From positions 62,001 through 126,000 of the forward strand of contig DAIDHQ010000008.1 in the NCBI GenBank assembly GCA_027459645.1: DNA of 64,000 nt, written 5' to 3'. Below are positions 1-8,875 of the stretch, piece by piece (positions within the stretch are counted from its first letter, which is position 1; each line of letters opens with the position of its first letter). The position numbers and the translations under genes are program-made. The stretch comes from Vulcanimicrobiota bacterium. Lineage in GTDB: Bacteria > Vulcanimicrobiota > Vulcanimicrobiia > Vulcanimicrobiales > Vulcanimicrobiaceae. The notes below the pieces were generated by a model that saw nothing but the letters and a program-made list of their open reading frames with translations, had not been told where the DNA came from and searched no databases.

Positions 1-288
1 TGGGAGGATCACGTTGCGGCGGCGCGTGCCGCCGGTCTGCCCGAGAATCTCATCGCCGCAATAGAAACGAGCGCGGCGGACCTGCCTGCCCCGTTCGACC
101 TGGTGCACGAGCTCATCGCCACCGCGTTTTCCTACCACGACATTGCGCAAGACGTGCAAGATCGCGCGATCGCGCAGTTCGGCGTCAAAGGGTTGATCGA
201 AATCGTCGTTCTCTGCGGGGAATACGTGCTGATGAGCATGATCAACGGATGCTTCGCCGTTACCGAACCCTCGAGCGGGAGCACGTAA
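1..288 (+). CDS. Carboxymuconolactone decarboxylase-like protein, C-terminal part
   Basis: The reading frame is open from the first base of the window and ends with TAA at 286-288, so only the last 95 residues are present and the start lies upstream. The segment is a helical AhpD/CMD-type fold. Its pattern of 'AIAQFGVKGLIEIVVLCGEY' followed by a short hydrophobic helix and 'NGCFAVTEP' matches the C-terminal half of 4-carboxymuconolactone decarboxylase-like proteins. No CxxC redox motif is visible in the part present, so an AhpD-type peroxidase helper is less likely than a CMD-like protein of unknown substrate. The gene ends 5 bases before the next start on the same strand, so the two may be co-transcribed. 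Family assignment is fairly good; the biochemical role is unknown. Confidence 0.7.
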   Translation, partial: WEDHVAAARAAGLPENLIAAIETSAADLPAPFDLVHELIATAFSYHDIAQDVQDRAIAQFGVKGLIEIVVLCGEYVLMSMINGCFAVTEPSSGST

Positions 289-293
289 AGCCG

Positions 294-773
294 ATGTTGC
301 TCCTCGAGATGTTCGTGGTGGGCGTCACCGGCAATCTCACGCTCGATCTCTGGCAGCAGATCTTCCGGCTGCTCTTCAACATGCCCATCACCAATTGGGC
401 GATGATCGCCCGTTGGATTGGGAACATGCGAAGCGGACGAATCGCGTGGCGCGACATCGCGCACGCGCCGCCGGTAGCGAACGAAACCGCGTGGGGTTGG
501 GTTGCGCACTACCTCATCGGCCCGGGCCTAGGCGCACTCTACGTGCTCGTCGTGCGCGACGTTTTCGCACAGCCTCTAACGTTCGTATCGGCGTTGCTCT
601 TCGGCGTTCTTTCGGTAAGCCTCACGTGGTTCGTCGTCGAACCGTTGCTCGGCGCGGGCATTGCCGCAAGCAAGACGCCGCATCCGACCGCCGTGCGTGC
701 GCAAGATTTCTCAAGCCACGTCGCCTTCGGCATCGGCCTCTATCTGGGCGCGCTGCTCGCCGCGATGCTTTAG
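294..773 (+). CDS. DUF2938-like integral membrane protein
   Basis: A 159-residue hydrophobic protein with about four membrane segments. The order of conserved pieces fits the DUF2938 family as I remember it: an N-terminal 'TLDLWQQ' helix, 'NWAMIARWIGNM', 'WGWVAHYLIGPGLGALY', a loop with 'EPLLGAGIAASKTP', and a final 'HVAFGIGLYLGALLAAML'. Its function is unknown. The ATG at 294 puts the first membrane helix right at the N terminus; an in-frame ATG at 249 would overlap the preceding gene and add a charged 15-residue tail. The TAG stop overlaps the stop codon of the convergent permease gene by four bases (TTAG at 770-773), so no separate terminator fits between them. Confidence 0.75.
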   Translation: MLLLEMFVVGVTGNLTLDLWQQIFRLLFNMPITNWAMIARWIGNMRSGRIAWRDIAHAPPVANETAWGWVAHYLIGPGLGALYVLVVRDVFAQPLTFVSALLFGVLSVSLTWFVVEPLLGAGIAASKTPHPTAVRAQDFSSHVAFGIGLYLGALLAAML

Positions 774-2017
774 CGCACGAGAAGAAGAGCAGCGATCAGA
801 GCCGGCGGTAGCACGGCGACGCCGTAGCGCAGGAAACGCCAGCCGCTCATCTCGACGCCTTCGCGGCGGAGCACGAGAAGCCACAGCAGGGTCGCAAGCG
901 ATCCCGTCACCGAAAGATTCGGTCCGACGTCGACGGCGACGAGCGCCGCGTGTGCGAGCGTCGGATTGAACGGCGCCGACGAAAGCGTGAAACCCGTCAC
1001 GAGGCCGATCGGCAAATTGTTGAAGAGGTTCGCCGCAACCGTGATCGAGGCGCCGGCGAGGAGATTCCCGGCGACCACACCGAGCGACTGCGCGTAGTGC
1101 AGCACGTCGCGTGCATAGGCGATCGCCCCCGCGCGGTCCAGCGCGCTGACGATGACGAAGAGTCCGGCGACGAGGAACACGATCGTCCATTCCAGATGCC
1201 GCAGGGCGTCGAGAACCGTAGCGCGGGAGCGCAGCGCCAGTACGGCAACCGTGATAGCCGCGCCGGCAAACGCGGTATACCCGACGTTGAGCCCCAACCA
1301 CGCGGCCGCCAGCAGCGCAATCGTCGATCCCGAAACCAGCCACGCAGCGATCGCCCCGGCGGGACCCGGCGAAACGTCATCGCGGTCCGCTTGGAATCGT
1401 CCGCGCAAGTCCTGCCAGCAGATCGCCCGTAGCGTAAGATACGTCAGGACGACCGCGGCAACTGCGGCCAGGCCGAACGCGCCCAGCCACGGACGTAGCG
1501 CCGGAAGCGCTCCGTCGAATACGACGAGATTCGCCGGGTTCGAGACCGGCAGCACGAACGACGCGGCGTTGGCTACAAACGCGCAGGCCAGCAGGTGCGG
1601 CAACGGCTTGACGTTCGTGCGCTTGCAGGCCGCCAAGACGGCCGGGGTCAGCACGACGATCGTCGTATCGTTCGAAAGCAGCGCCGTCACGCCGACCCCG
1701 GCAAGGTAGATCAGTCCGAAGAGCCGCGCCGTCGAACCGCCCGCGATGCGCAGCACCCGGCCCGCGAGCCAGTCGAACAGGTGCGCGGCCCGCGCAACCT
1801 CCGCTAGGGTCAAAATGCCGAGCAAAAACGCGTAGACGTCGGCGCCACGGCCGACCGCGGCAACCGCATTGCGAATCGGCAGCAATCCCGTTGCAGCAAC
1901 GACGATCGCCCCGGCGACGGCCCAGATCCATTCGGGCAGCCGAAACGGACGCACCAGCATAGCGATCACTGCAGCGGCGCTGATGCACCAGACCGCGATC
2001 GTGGCAACGGAAGACAT
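770..2017 (-). CDS. ArsB/NhaD-type ion permease (SLC13/ArsB superfamily)
   Basis: A 415-residue protein made almost entirely of hydrophobic helices (about 11-12). It carries the two pseudo-symmetric family signatures: 'LLSNDTTIVVLTPAVLAA' followed by 'VANAASFVLPVSNPANLVVF' in the first half, and 'NLFNNLPIGLVTG' in the second. Arsenite pumps (ArsB) and Na+/H+ or anion transporters share these. No arsR, arsC or arsA homologue is adjacent, so arsenite is only one possible substrate. The ATG at 2017 was chosen over an upstream start because it begins just before the first helix and has an AAGGGG-type ribosome site about 4 bases upstream. The 119 bases between this gene and the divergent GGDEF-EAL gene must hold both promoters; on this strand TTCACC-17-TATTAG is a weak candidate. 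Confidence 0.8.
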   Translation of the reverse strand: MSSVATIAVWCISAAAVIAMLVRPFRLPEWIWAVAGAIVVAATGLLPIRNAVAAVGRGADVYAFLLGILTLAEVARAAHLFDWLAGRVLRIAGGSTARLFGLIYLAGVGVTALLSNDTTIVVLTPAVLAACKRTNVKPLPHLLACAFVANAASFVLPVSNPANLVVFDGALPALRPWLGAFGLAAVAAVVLTYLTLRAICWQDLRGRFQADRDDVSPGPAGAIAAWLVSGSTIALLAAAWLGLNVGYTAFAGAAITVAVLALRSRATVLDALRHLEWTIVFLVAGLFVIVSALDRAGAIAYARDVLHYAQSLGVVAGNLLAGASITVAANLFNNLPIGLVTGFTLSSAPFNPTLAHAALVAVDVGPNLSVTGSLATLLWLLVLRREGVEMSGWRFLRYGVAVLPPALIAALLLVR

Positions 2018-2136
2018 CCGCCCCTTCGTACCCTGTGGAGAGCCCGGCCCCTTTCTCCACACCCGAGCTAATATCCACAAACAGTGATTTGGTGAAATAG
2101 CGGTGATTGTGGACGAATCGGGAGGCGGCCCTCCGA

Positions 2137-4467
2137 ATGGGACCGTTTTACACCGAAAATAGCATTAGCATGGGTCGAACCAGGTGGTACTGGCTCGCCG
2201 CGATCGTCGTACTCGCGGTCGCAGCGAGCGTCGTCGTCGTGCTTGCGGGCCGGTCGCGCAATACCGTAATGCGTTCGGAGTTTGTGGCGGCGCAACGCCT
2301 GCGGCTGCAACACGTCCAGCAGCGCCTCGACGCCTATTTTGCGGATGCCGTGCAACTGACGACTGCCGGTGCCATAACTTCGGCCTCGCTCAAGCACGAT
2401 CCGAAGCTGGAATGGCTCGTGATGGACTCGCTCTTTGCGGCCCGGCACGATCCCGCGGTCTATGGCCTTGGCGCGTTTTTCGCACCCTACGCCTACGATC
2501 GCCGGCTTCGGTATACCAGCTTTTACGTTCACGGCGGAACCAAGAGGCTCAGTCCCTACGATCACTTCACCGGCGGCGTGGACGAAGTCCGGTTCGCCAC
2601 CAACCACCCCTACCAGACGGCGGACAATTACCGCCGGTACGTTTGGTGGTCGGCCGCTCTCTCCACGCCCGACCGCATTAACTACGCCGGGCCCTACGTC
2701 GAGGACCATCGCAGCTTCATCAGCGTGGTGCGCGCGTTTACCCGGAACGGGAAGGTCGTGGGCGTCATGGCGGTCGACACGCTGACCTCCACGTTCAAAC
2801 AGATGCTGACCGGCGGCTTGCGCGAGGGCGACGTCGTGTGGGTGCAATCGACCAAGCCCGGCGCCGACGTCTTGATCTCGTCGCAGAGCGTGCCTCCGCC
2901 GCAGGATCGGATCATCGCGCGTGCGCCGCTCGCCTATAGCACGACGGAGCTCGTGCTTTCATCCGACGCCGCGCCGTTGATTGCAAGGGAGCGGCGCACC
3001 CTTCTCGGGGCGACGGTCATGATCGGGACGATCTGGATCTTCGCGCTGTTCATCGGCGTCGGCCTCGTCCAGCGTTGGCGCGACGAAGCAACGACAAAAC
3101 GTCTGGAGCGCGAGCAGACGCGCCTCGAAGGCGAAGTGGCGGTCGCCAGGCGCGTCGAGGCAGCGTTACGGCGAACCGCGTACACCGATGCGCTCACCGG
3201 TCTTCAGAACCGCGCGGCCGTCATGGAACGGCTTGGCGAGCTGCTGGCGACGCCGGCCGCTGCACCGCACGCGTTCTTCTTCGTCGATCTGGACCGCTTC
3301 AACATCATCAACGAAACGCTCGGGCACCCGGCGGGCGACGAATTGATCGTAAGCGTGGCCCGCAGGCTCGAAGCTTTCGCCGGCCCCGGCACGTACGTGG
3401 CACGCCTCGGAGGCGATGAATTCGCCGTCGTGGCGCCGGCGTTGCGCGATGAGATACCGTCGATCGCCGATGCGATTCGCGAGGTAATCGGTCAGCCCGC
3501 ACTGCTCTACGGACAGACGCTCTATCCCGAAGCGTCGATCGGCGCGGTCGCGCTCGATTCGAACTATGACCGAGCCGAGGACGTCCTGCGCGACGCGGAT
3601 ATTGCGGTTTACGAGGCAAAACATCAGGGCCGCGCGCGGGCGGCGATTTTCGACAACGAGATGCGCCGTCGCATCGAGATCGAATCGGAACTCGAAACCG
3701 AATTGCGACGCGCGCTCGATCGCGATGAGATCGTGCCGTATTATCAGCCCATCTACGAGCTGCGCGGCGGCGCCCTTCGGGGATTCGAAGCCCTGGCGCG
3801 TTGGCAACGCAACGACGGCGAGATTGCGGGTGGTTTCGTGCCGTTTGCAGAGACACGCGGACTCGCACGTCGGATCGACGTGGCCATCCTGCGTCAGGTG
3901 TTCCGGCATCTGGGGACCATCGTGGCACTCTTCCCGGGCTGCACCGTCTCGGCAAATATTTCCGTAGCCGAGCTCGCGACCCCCGGCTTCGCGACCACGC
4001 TAGAGGAGCTGCTGCGCGAGTATGCCGTCGACGTCGACCTGCTCAATCTCGAAATTACGGAAACCGCGATGATGACCGGCGGAGAGCAAGCCTTTGCATC
4101 GCTCGATGCTTTGCGTGCGCTCGGCCTACGGTTGGTACTCGACGATTTCGGCACAGGGTATTCGTCGCTAGGCTATCTCCAGCGCTTGCCGATTGCGGGC
4201 CTGAAGATCGATCGTGCCTTCGTCGAGCACTTGCCGCACGATCTACGCACGGTCGAAATCGTTCGCAGCATCGTGACGCTGGCAGAATCGTTCGGCCTTT
4301 CGACGACGGCCGAGGGCATCGAAACGGCAGAACAAGTGGCGATTTTGGGGCGGCTCGGCGTGCGCTACGGCCAAGGCTTCTTCTTTTCCGCCGCTAGAGA
4401 GATTTCGGCGCTGCGCGAGCTCATCTTACCGGACGCGGGTTCCACTTCGTCGAAGACCGTTTCATGA
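2137..4467 (+). CDS. Membrane-anchored GGDEF-EAL c-di-GMP enzyme
   Basis: A 776-residue protein predicted to make and/or degrade cyclic di-GMP at the inner membrane. It has a first membrane helix at about 17-37, a periplasmic sensor of about 250 residues of the Cache/CHASE type, a second helix at about 289-311, a short coiled coil, a GGDEF domain with an intact GGDEF at 425-429, and an EAL domain with intact EAL at 551-553. The EAL metal and catalytic signatures 'EITET', 'DDFGTGYSS', 'KIDRAF' and 'TTAEGIET' are present, so both activities look possible. The usual RxxD inhibitory site before GGDEF is absent. The ATG at 2137 is preceded by GGGAGG at 2120-2125; a later ATG at 2170 is a possible alternative. 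Its TGA overlaps the ATG of the next gene. Confidence 0.9.
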   Translation: MGPFYTENSISMGRTRWYWLAAIVVLAVAASVVVVLAGRSRNTVMRSEFVAAQRLRLQHVQQRLDAYFADAVQLTTAGAITSASLKHDPKLEWLVMDSLFAARHDPAVYGLGAFFAPYAYDRRLRYTSFYVHGGTKRLSPYDHFTGGVDEVRFATNHPYQTADNYRRYVWWSAALSTPDRINYAGPYVEDHRSFISVVRAFTRNGKVVGVMAVDTLTSTFKQMLTGGLREGDVVWVQSTKPGADVLISSQSVPPPQDRIIARAPLAYSTTELVLSSDAAPLIARERRTLLGATVMIGTIWIFALFIGVGLVQRWRDEATTKRLEREQTRLEGEVAVARRVEAALRRTAYTDALTGLQNRAAVMERLGELLATPAAAPHAFFFVDLDRFNIINETLGHPAGDELIVSVARRLEAFAGPGTYVARLGGDEFAVVAPALRDEIPSIADAIREVIGQPALLYGQTLYPEASIGAVALDSNYDRAEDVLRDADIAVYEAKHQGRARAAIFDNEMRRRIEIESELETELRRALDRDEIVPYYQPIYELRGGALRGFEALARWQRNDGEIAGGFVPFAETRGLARRIDVAILRQVFRHLGTIVALFPGCTVSANISVAELATPGFATTLEELLREYAVDVDLLNLEITETAMMTGGEQAFASLDALRALGLRLVLDDFGTGYSSLGYLQRLPIAGLKIDRAFVEHLPHDLRTVEIVRSIVTLAESFGLSTTAEGIETAEQVAILGRLGVRYGQGFFFSAAREISALRELILPDAGSTSSKTVS

Positions 4468-7214
4468 CCGGCGATCGAGGCGAGCGGGACCGCGCGCTTA
4501 TCGAGAAGTCCGCGGCTCTATTGGCGGCGGATTATCCGCTTGACGTCATCATCGAGCGCCTTTCGAATACGATCGCGAGCGAGCTCGATGCCACCGTCTT
4601 TATTGCGCTGCCCGGCGAAGACGGCACGATGCGCCTCTCGTATGTCACGCAACGCGGACAGCGTCAGGAAGCGCACGAGCAGTTAATGCCGGAAGGGTCG
4701 CGCGTCGCAACCGTCTTTCAGGCCGGCCGCGCGCTCTTGCTGCGAACGGCCGACGATTGGCGCGATCAGGCACCGTACGAGATTTCGTACGGAGATCTGC
4801 ATCAGCTCCCGATGCTCTCCGCGCTCTACGTCCCGGTCGTTTACGGCGGTTCGGTTCTCGCCGTGCTCTCGGTCGCGCGTCCTGAACCAGAGCAATTCGA
4901 TCAAGACGACCTCCGCCTCATCGAGTCGCTCGCGAGACATCTTGCCGTTGCTATCCGCAACCAGCGCAGTCTTCAGATGGGCTCGACGCCGGGTCGTTAC
5001 CCATGGATTACCGTGGTCGCGATCGGGGTGCTCACGCTTCTCGCTATTGCGGCCATATCGATCGTCACGAACCAGCGCTATCACGAAGTACTGCACCAAC
5101 GCCTCGCGCAACGCCGCGTGCATGCGGTGCGTACCGCCGCTACGATCGCGCGGGAGTTCCGGGAAGACATCCACCTTGCCGCTGTGGCCGTCGCCGTCGC
5201 CGGCCCCGTGCGAGGCGATCGTGCCCTTGCAAGCTCGCTGATCGCACGCTTGTTGCGCTCTCGGGAAGACGCGACGGTTTTCGGCATGGGCATCTTCTTC
5301 GAACCGAACGTCTTTGAACGAGGCACCTTCGCCGTCTTTGCGCAAGCGCAAACGGGAAAACTCCTCGCGTTTACGCGGGGATACGAGTATCCGTCGCAGA
5401 CGTGGTACCAGAATGCGATGGCCGCTCGGGGCGCGCCGCTGACGTACGGCCCGTTTAAACTCGGAAGCGCTTTCTATATCGCAACCTCGCGGGCGTTTTT
5501 CAGCAACGGACATCCGGCGGGGGTCGTGACCGTAGACAAGCGGAGCGACGCGGTGACGAATTCTTTGCGCTTGCTCCTGCGGCCCGGCGAAGGCGCGTAT
5601 CTTACCGGTTCCACCGGTCGCGCGATCTTGCGCGCGGGATCCCCCGCGGTCGCCGATCCCTCGGTTACGGTCGTGCCCGTCGGCATTGCCGGCTGGGCAC
5701 TGCATCTCGTCGATTCGAACGCAGCGCTCGACGCGCAGTTGCACGCGATCGTCCTCGGCGGCATCGGCTTGGGTCTCGCGCTCGCGATGATCGGGATCTT
5801 CTTCATCGTCACGGTGCACCGCGTCGCGTGCGAACACCGCCTGGCGGTCGGACTGAAGATGCAACGCGCCGAACTTCAGCAAGAGATCGCGACGCGCATC
5901 GATGCAGAGGAGCGCCTGCGCGCGGCCGCCTATCGCGACGCACTCACCGGACTTCCCAATCGCACCTTCTTCCTCGATCAGCTCGTCGACGTGACGTCGC
6001 AGCGTCAACGCGGCGGCGTCGAATATGCGGTGCTCTTCGTCAATCTCGATCGCTTCCACGTCATCAACGACAGCATGGGACACTCTGCCGGAGACGAGCT
6101 GCTTCGCGCGATCGCCGTTCGGTTGCATGAAACCGTGCCGCCGCACGCGCTCGCGGCCCGACTCGGAAGCGACGAATTCGTACTTCTTCTTCCCTCGCAA
6201 GGTCCGGTCGTTCGCGAAGCGGTCGCAATCGCGGAAGACCTCCTCGACGCGTTGCGCAACCCATTCGTCATTCGGGATCGCGAGATTTATTCGACCGCTT
6301 CGATCGGCATCGTGAAGATCGACGAAGGATATGCCGACGCCGAGGCCGTGTTGCGCGACGCCGACATCGCCCTGGAAAACGCCAAGCGTTCCGGTCGTTC
6401 CCGCTATGCGATCTTCGACCGGGCGATGCGCGAGCGCGTGACCGATCAGGTCATGCTCGAGGGCGAACTACGCGGAGCGGTGGAACGCGGAGAAATGCTC
6501 GCGTACTATCAACCGATCGTGCGCCTTTCCGACGACGTCCTCGTGGGCTTCGAGATGCTCGCGCGCTGGCATCGAGAGGGCCGCGACGTCGTCTCCGCCG
6601 CCGAGTTCGTGGAGATCGCCGAACAAACGGGGATGATGCGCACGATCGACGCCGAGCTCTTCGCGCAGGCATGCCGCGACGTGGTCGAACTCTCGCGCAT
6701 CGCACCGGGTATCACCGTGAGCGTGAACGTCTCCGCAAACGACCTTACCCGCGCAGCGCTGCTTGCGGACATCGATTCGACGATGGAGCTCTATGGGACG
6801 CGAGCCGATCAGCTGCGCGTCGAAATCACCGAGACGGCGGTTATGAGCGACGCCGAGCGCGCCTTGCGCATGCTGCACGATTTGCGCGCCCGCGGCCTCC
6901 AAATGATCGTGGACGATTTCGGAGCTGGATACTCGTCCCTGAGCTACCTGCAACGCTTGCCGATCGCGGGCGTCAAGATCGACCGTTCGTTCGTGAGCGC
7001 TCTTCCGGGCGACAAGCAATCGGTCGAGATCGTCCGGGCGATCGTCGCCCTCGCCAAAGCGCTCGAGATCACCACAACCGCCGAAGGCGTCGAACGGCCC
7101 GAACAAGCCGAATTGCTTCGGGCGCTCGGGGTGACGCACGCCCAAGGCTTCTATTATTCGCCGGCCCTGCCGTTCGAAGAAGCGAAATCCCTTTTCGCCG
7201 TTCGTGTAGAATGA
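4464..7214 (+). CDS. GAF/Cache GGDEF-EAL protein with altered GGDEF motif
   Basis: A 916-residue relative of the preceding gene, translationally coupled to it by an ATGA overlap. Domain order is unusual: an N-terminal GAF-like domain (about 25-165) in the cytoplasm, a membrane helix (181-201), a periplasmic Cache-like region (about 205-425), a second helix (429-451), then GGDEF and EAL. The cyclase signature reads GSDEF (568-572) rather than GGDEF, and no RxxD inhibitory site precedes it. The EAL triplet reads EML (697-699), a common functional variant, and the downstream residues in 'EITET', 'DDFGAGYSS', 'KIDRSF' and 'TTAEGVER' are kept. I infer mainly phosphodiesterase activity, perhaps with the GGDEF domain acting as a GTP sensor. 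A cytoplasmic and a periplasmic sensor in one chain suggests integration of two signals. Confidence 0.88.
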   Translation: MTGDRGERDRALIEKSAALLAADYPLDVIIERLSNTIASELDATVFIALPGEDGTMRLSYVTQRGQRQEAHEQLMPEGSRVATVFQAGRALLLRTADDWRDQAPYEISYGDLHQLPMLSALYVPVVYGGSVLAVLSVARPEPEQFDQDDLRLIESLARHLAVAIRNQRSLQMGSTPGRYPWITVVAIGVLTLLAIAAISIVTNQRYHEVLHQRLAQRRVHAVRTAATIAREFREDIHLAAVAVAVAGPVRGDRALASSLIARLLRSREDATVFGMGIFFEPNVFERGTFAVFAQAQTGKLLAFTRGYEYPSQTWYQNAMAARGAPLTYGPFKLGSAFYIATSRAFFSNGHPAGVVTVDKRSDAVTNSLRLLLRPGEGAYLTGSTGRAILRAGSPAVADPSVTVVPVGIAGWALHLVDSNAALDAQLHAIVLGGIGLGLALAMIGIFFIVTVHRVACEHRLAVGLKMQRAELQQEIATRIDAEERLRAAAYRDALTGLPNRTFFLDQLVDVTSQRQRGGVEYAVLFVNLDRFHVINDSMGHSAGDELLRAIAVRLHETVPPHALAARLGSDEFVLLLPSQGPVVREAVAIAEDLLDALRNPFVIRDREIYSTASIGIVKIDEGYADAEAVLRDADIALENAKRSGRSRYAIFDRAMRERVTDQVMLEGELRGAVERGEMLAYYQPIVRLSDDVLVGFEMLARWHREGRDVVSAAEFVEIAEQTGMMRTIDAELFAQACRDVVELSRIAPGITVSVNVSANDLTRAALLADIDSTMELYGTRADQLRVEITETAVMSDAERALRMLHDLRARGLQMIVDDFGAGYSSLSYLQRLPIAGVKIDRSFVSALPGDKQSVEIVRAIVALAKALEITTTAEGVERPEQAELLRALGVTHAQGFYYSPALPFEEAKSLFAVRVE

Positions 7215-7224
7215 CGGTAACGCT

Positions 7225-8151
7225 ATGAGTTCCTACATTCCGGCCGACGGCACCATCGCCGAATTCGCCGCATACCTGCGCCTCGAGCGCGGCCAGTCGC
7301 CGCGCACGTCGGAAGAGTATGCGCGCGACGTGGAACTCTTCGGTGAATTTCTCGAGCCGGGCCATCCCAAAGACGCGCCGTTCTTCAAGATCAAGGATGC
7401 CACGACGTCCGACGTGCGCCGCTTCGTCATGGAACTGATGGGCCCGCGAAAATACACGCCCGTATCGGTGCGCCGCAAGATCGCCGCGCTCCGCGCGTAT
7501 TATTCGCTGCAAAAACGCGAGGGGCGCCGCATCGACAATCCGGCTCAAGACGTCCCCCCGCCGAAAGCGCCGAAGCGCCTACCGCACGTGATGTCGGAAC
7601 CCGAAGTGACGAAACTTCTGCGCACGCGCATCGCCGGCAAGACCGATTTCCAGCGCCTGCGCGACATTGCGATGATGGAGTTGCTCTACGCGAGCGGCAT
7701 TCGCAGGGCCGAACTCGTCGGCCTGAATCTGAGCGATGTCGATCTGGAGCGGCGAATCATGCGGGTCATCGGCAAGGGGAACAAGCAGCGCACCGTCTTT
7801 ATCAACCAGGCGTCGGCAGATGCCATCTCGGCCTACCTGGGCGTGCGCCCGCGCACGCCGGACGAAGCGCTGTTCCTCTCAAAACGAAAGACCCGGCTCT
7901 CACATCGCCAGGCGTGGGTCGTCTTCCGTCAGTTCGCGGAGCTCTCCGGCTTGACCAAACACGTGACGCCGCACGTCATGCGCCACTCTTTTGCTACCCA
8001 TTTGCTCGAAAACGGCGCGGATCTGATGACGATCAAGGAATTGCTCGGCCACGAGAGCCTTTCGACCACCCAAATCTATACCAATGTCTCGTTGGAACAC
8101 ATGCGGCGCAGCTACGAGGAGGCCCATCCGCGCGATCGCACCGAAAGGTGA
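7225..8151 (+). CDS. xerD: Tyrosine recombinase, XerC/XerD type
   Basis: A 308-residue site-specific recombinase. The N-terminal SAM-like core-binding domain (about 10-95) is followed by the catalytic domain with all the expected residues: Arg in 'ASGIRRAEL', Lys in 'GKGNKQR', 'HVMRHSFATH' (HxxR), His in 'LLGHESLSTTQIY' and the nucleophilic Tyr in 'TQIYTNVS'. Length and motifs are those of chromosomal XerC/XerD, which resolve chromosome dimers at dif with FtsK. Nothing around it suggests a mobile element. A TAGAAT at 7207-7212, at the very end of the preceding gene, could be a -10 box, but no clear -35 accompanies it. I cannot tell XerC from XerD by eye, so the symbol is provisional. Confidence 0.88.
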   Translation: MSSYIPADGTIAEFAAYLRLERGQSPRTSEEYARDVELFGEFLEPGHPKDAPFFKIKDATTSDVRRFVMELMGPRKYTPVSVRRKIAALRAYYSLQKREGRRIDNPAQDVPPPKAPKRLPHVMSEPEVTKLLRTRIAGKTDFQRLRDIAMMELLYASGIRRAELVGLNLSDVDLERRIMRVIGKGNKQRTVFINQASADAISAYLGVRPRTPDEALFLSKRKTRLSHRQAWVVFRQFAELSGLTKHVTPHVMRHSFATHLLENGADLMTIKELLGHESLSTTQIYTNVSLEHMRRSYEEAHPRDRTER

Positions 8152-8155
8152 ACGC

Positions 8156-8875
8156 ATGAAACGAACCTTGGGAATTCTCGTGCTGGCTTCGGCTTTTGTC
8201 GCATGTTCGCACCACGAACCGTACTCGACGAGCATCGGCCTCTTAGGCCCGGGTTCGACGATGCTGGTCACCGCGCACGACGCGAACGTCAACGTTTATA
8301 AGCCCGCTCTCGGCGATCCGAAGGAGCGTTTCACCGTTTCGGCAATGGCCCTTCCCAACACGCAGCCGGCCCCACCGACGATTCGCATCAACGGCAAGAA
8401 CGCGGTGCGCGTCAACGCACCCGATCCGCTCTTCGGTTTGCTCGTCCGCGTACCCGATGGCGTGGCACTCACCGTGCGTTCCGACAAGGGCAACGTCAAT
8501 GTAACCGACGTCACTGGGACGATCGACGTTCACGCGACCGCCGGAAACGTGGACATCATGGTGCCGGGTATCGCGCAAGCCGAAACGAAGGACGGCGACA
8601 TTCAGGCAACGATGGGCGCAACCAAATGGACGGGCACGCTGCACTTCACCGCGGTCAACGGCGACGTGACCGTCTATATTCCGGCAACGGCGAGCTTCCA
8701 CGCGCGCTTACACACCGACGACGGCACGATCTTCACCGATTTTGGATTGCGCGGAACCTCGGTCGGATCGAATGAAACGATCGACGCGCCGGTTCACAAC
8801 GGCACCACCTTCGGGGTCGACATCGAAACGCATCACGGCACGGTGCGCCTGCTTCGCCTCACGCCGCAAGCCTAG
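8156..8875 (+). CDS. Putative lipoprotein with DUF4097-like beta repeats
   Basis: A 239-residue exported protein of unknown function. The N terminus is a lipoprotein signal: two basic residues, a hydrophobic stretch and 'SAFVAC', with the Cys at position 17 as the likely lipidation site. The rest is rich in short beta segments with a repeated pattern such as 'VRSDKGNVNVTDVTGTIDV', 'TAGNVDI' and 'AVNGDVTVYIP', typical of DUF4097-like right-handed beta-helix proteins. The ATG at 8156 lies 4 bases after the recombinase stop and has an AGGTGA ribosome site that overlaps that stop, so the genes are probably co-translated. The TAG ends exactly where the convergent dehydrogenase gene's stop begins. 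Confidence 0.75.
   Translation: MKRTLGILVLASAFVACSHHEPYSTSIGLLGPGSTMLVTAHDANVNVYKPALGDPKERFTVSAMALPNTQPAPPTIRINGKNAVRVNAPDPLFGLLVRVPDGVALTVRSDKGNVNVTDVTGTIDVHATAGNVDIMVPGIAQAETKDGDIQATMGATKWTGTLHFTAVNGDVTVYIPATASFHARLHTDDGTIFTDFGLRGTSVGSNETIDAPVHNGTTFGVDIETHHGTVRLLRLTPQA

Noticed and set aside
4683-6200. A 505-residue minus-strand frame antisense to the second GGDEF-EAL gene
   Set aside because: Arg/Glu/His-rich shadow of a clearly coding gene, with no ribosome site or domain.
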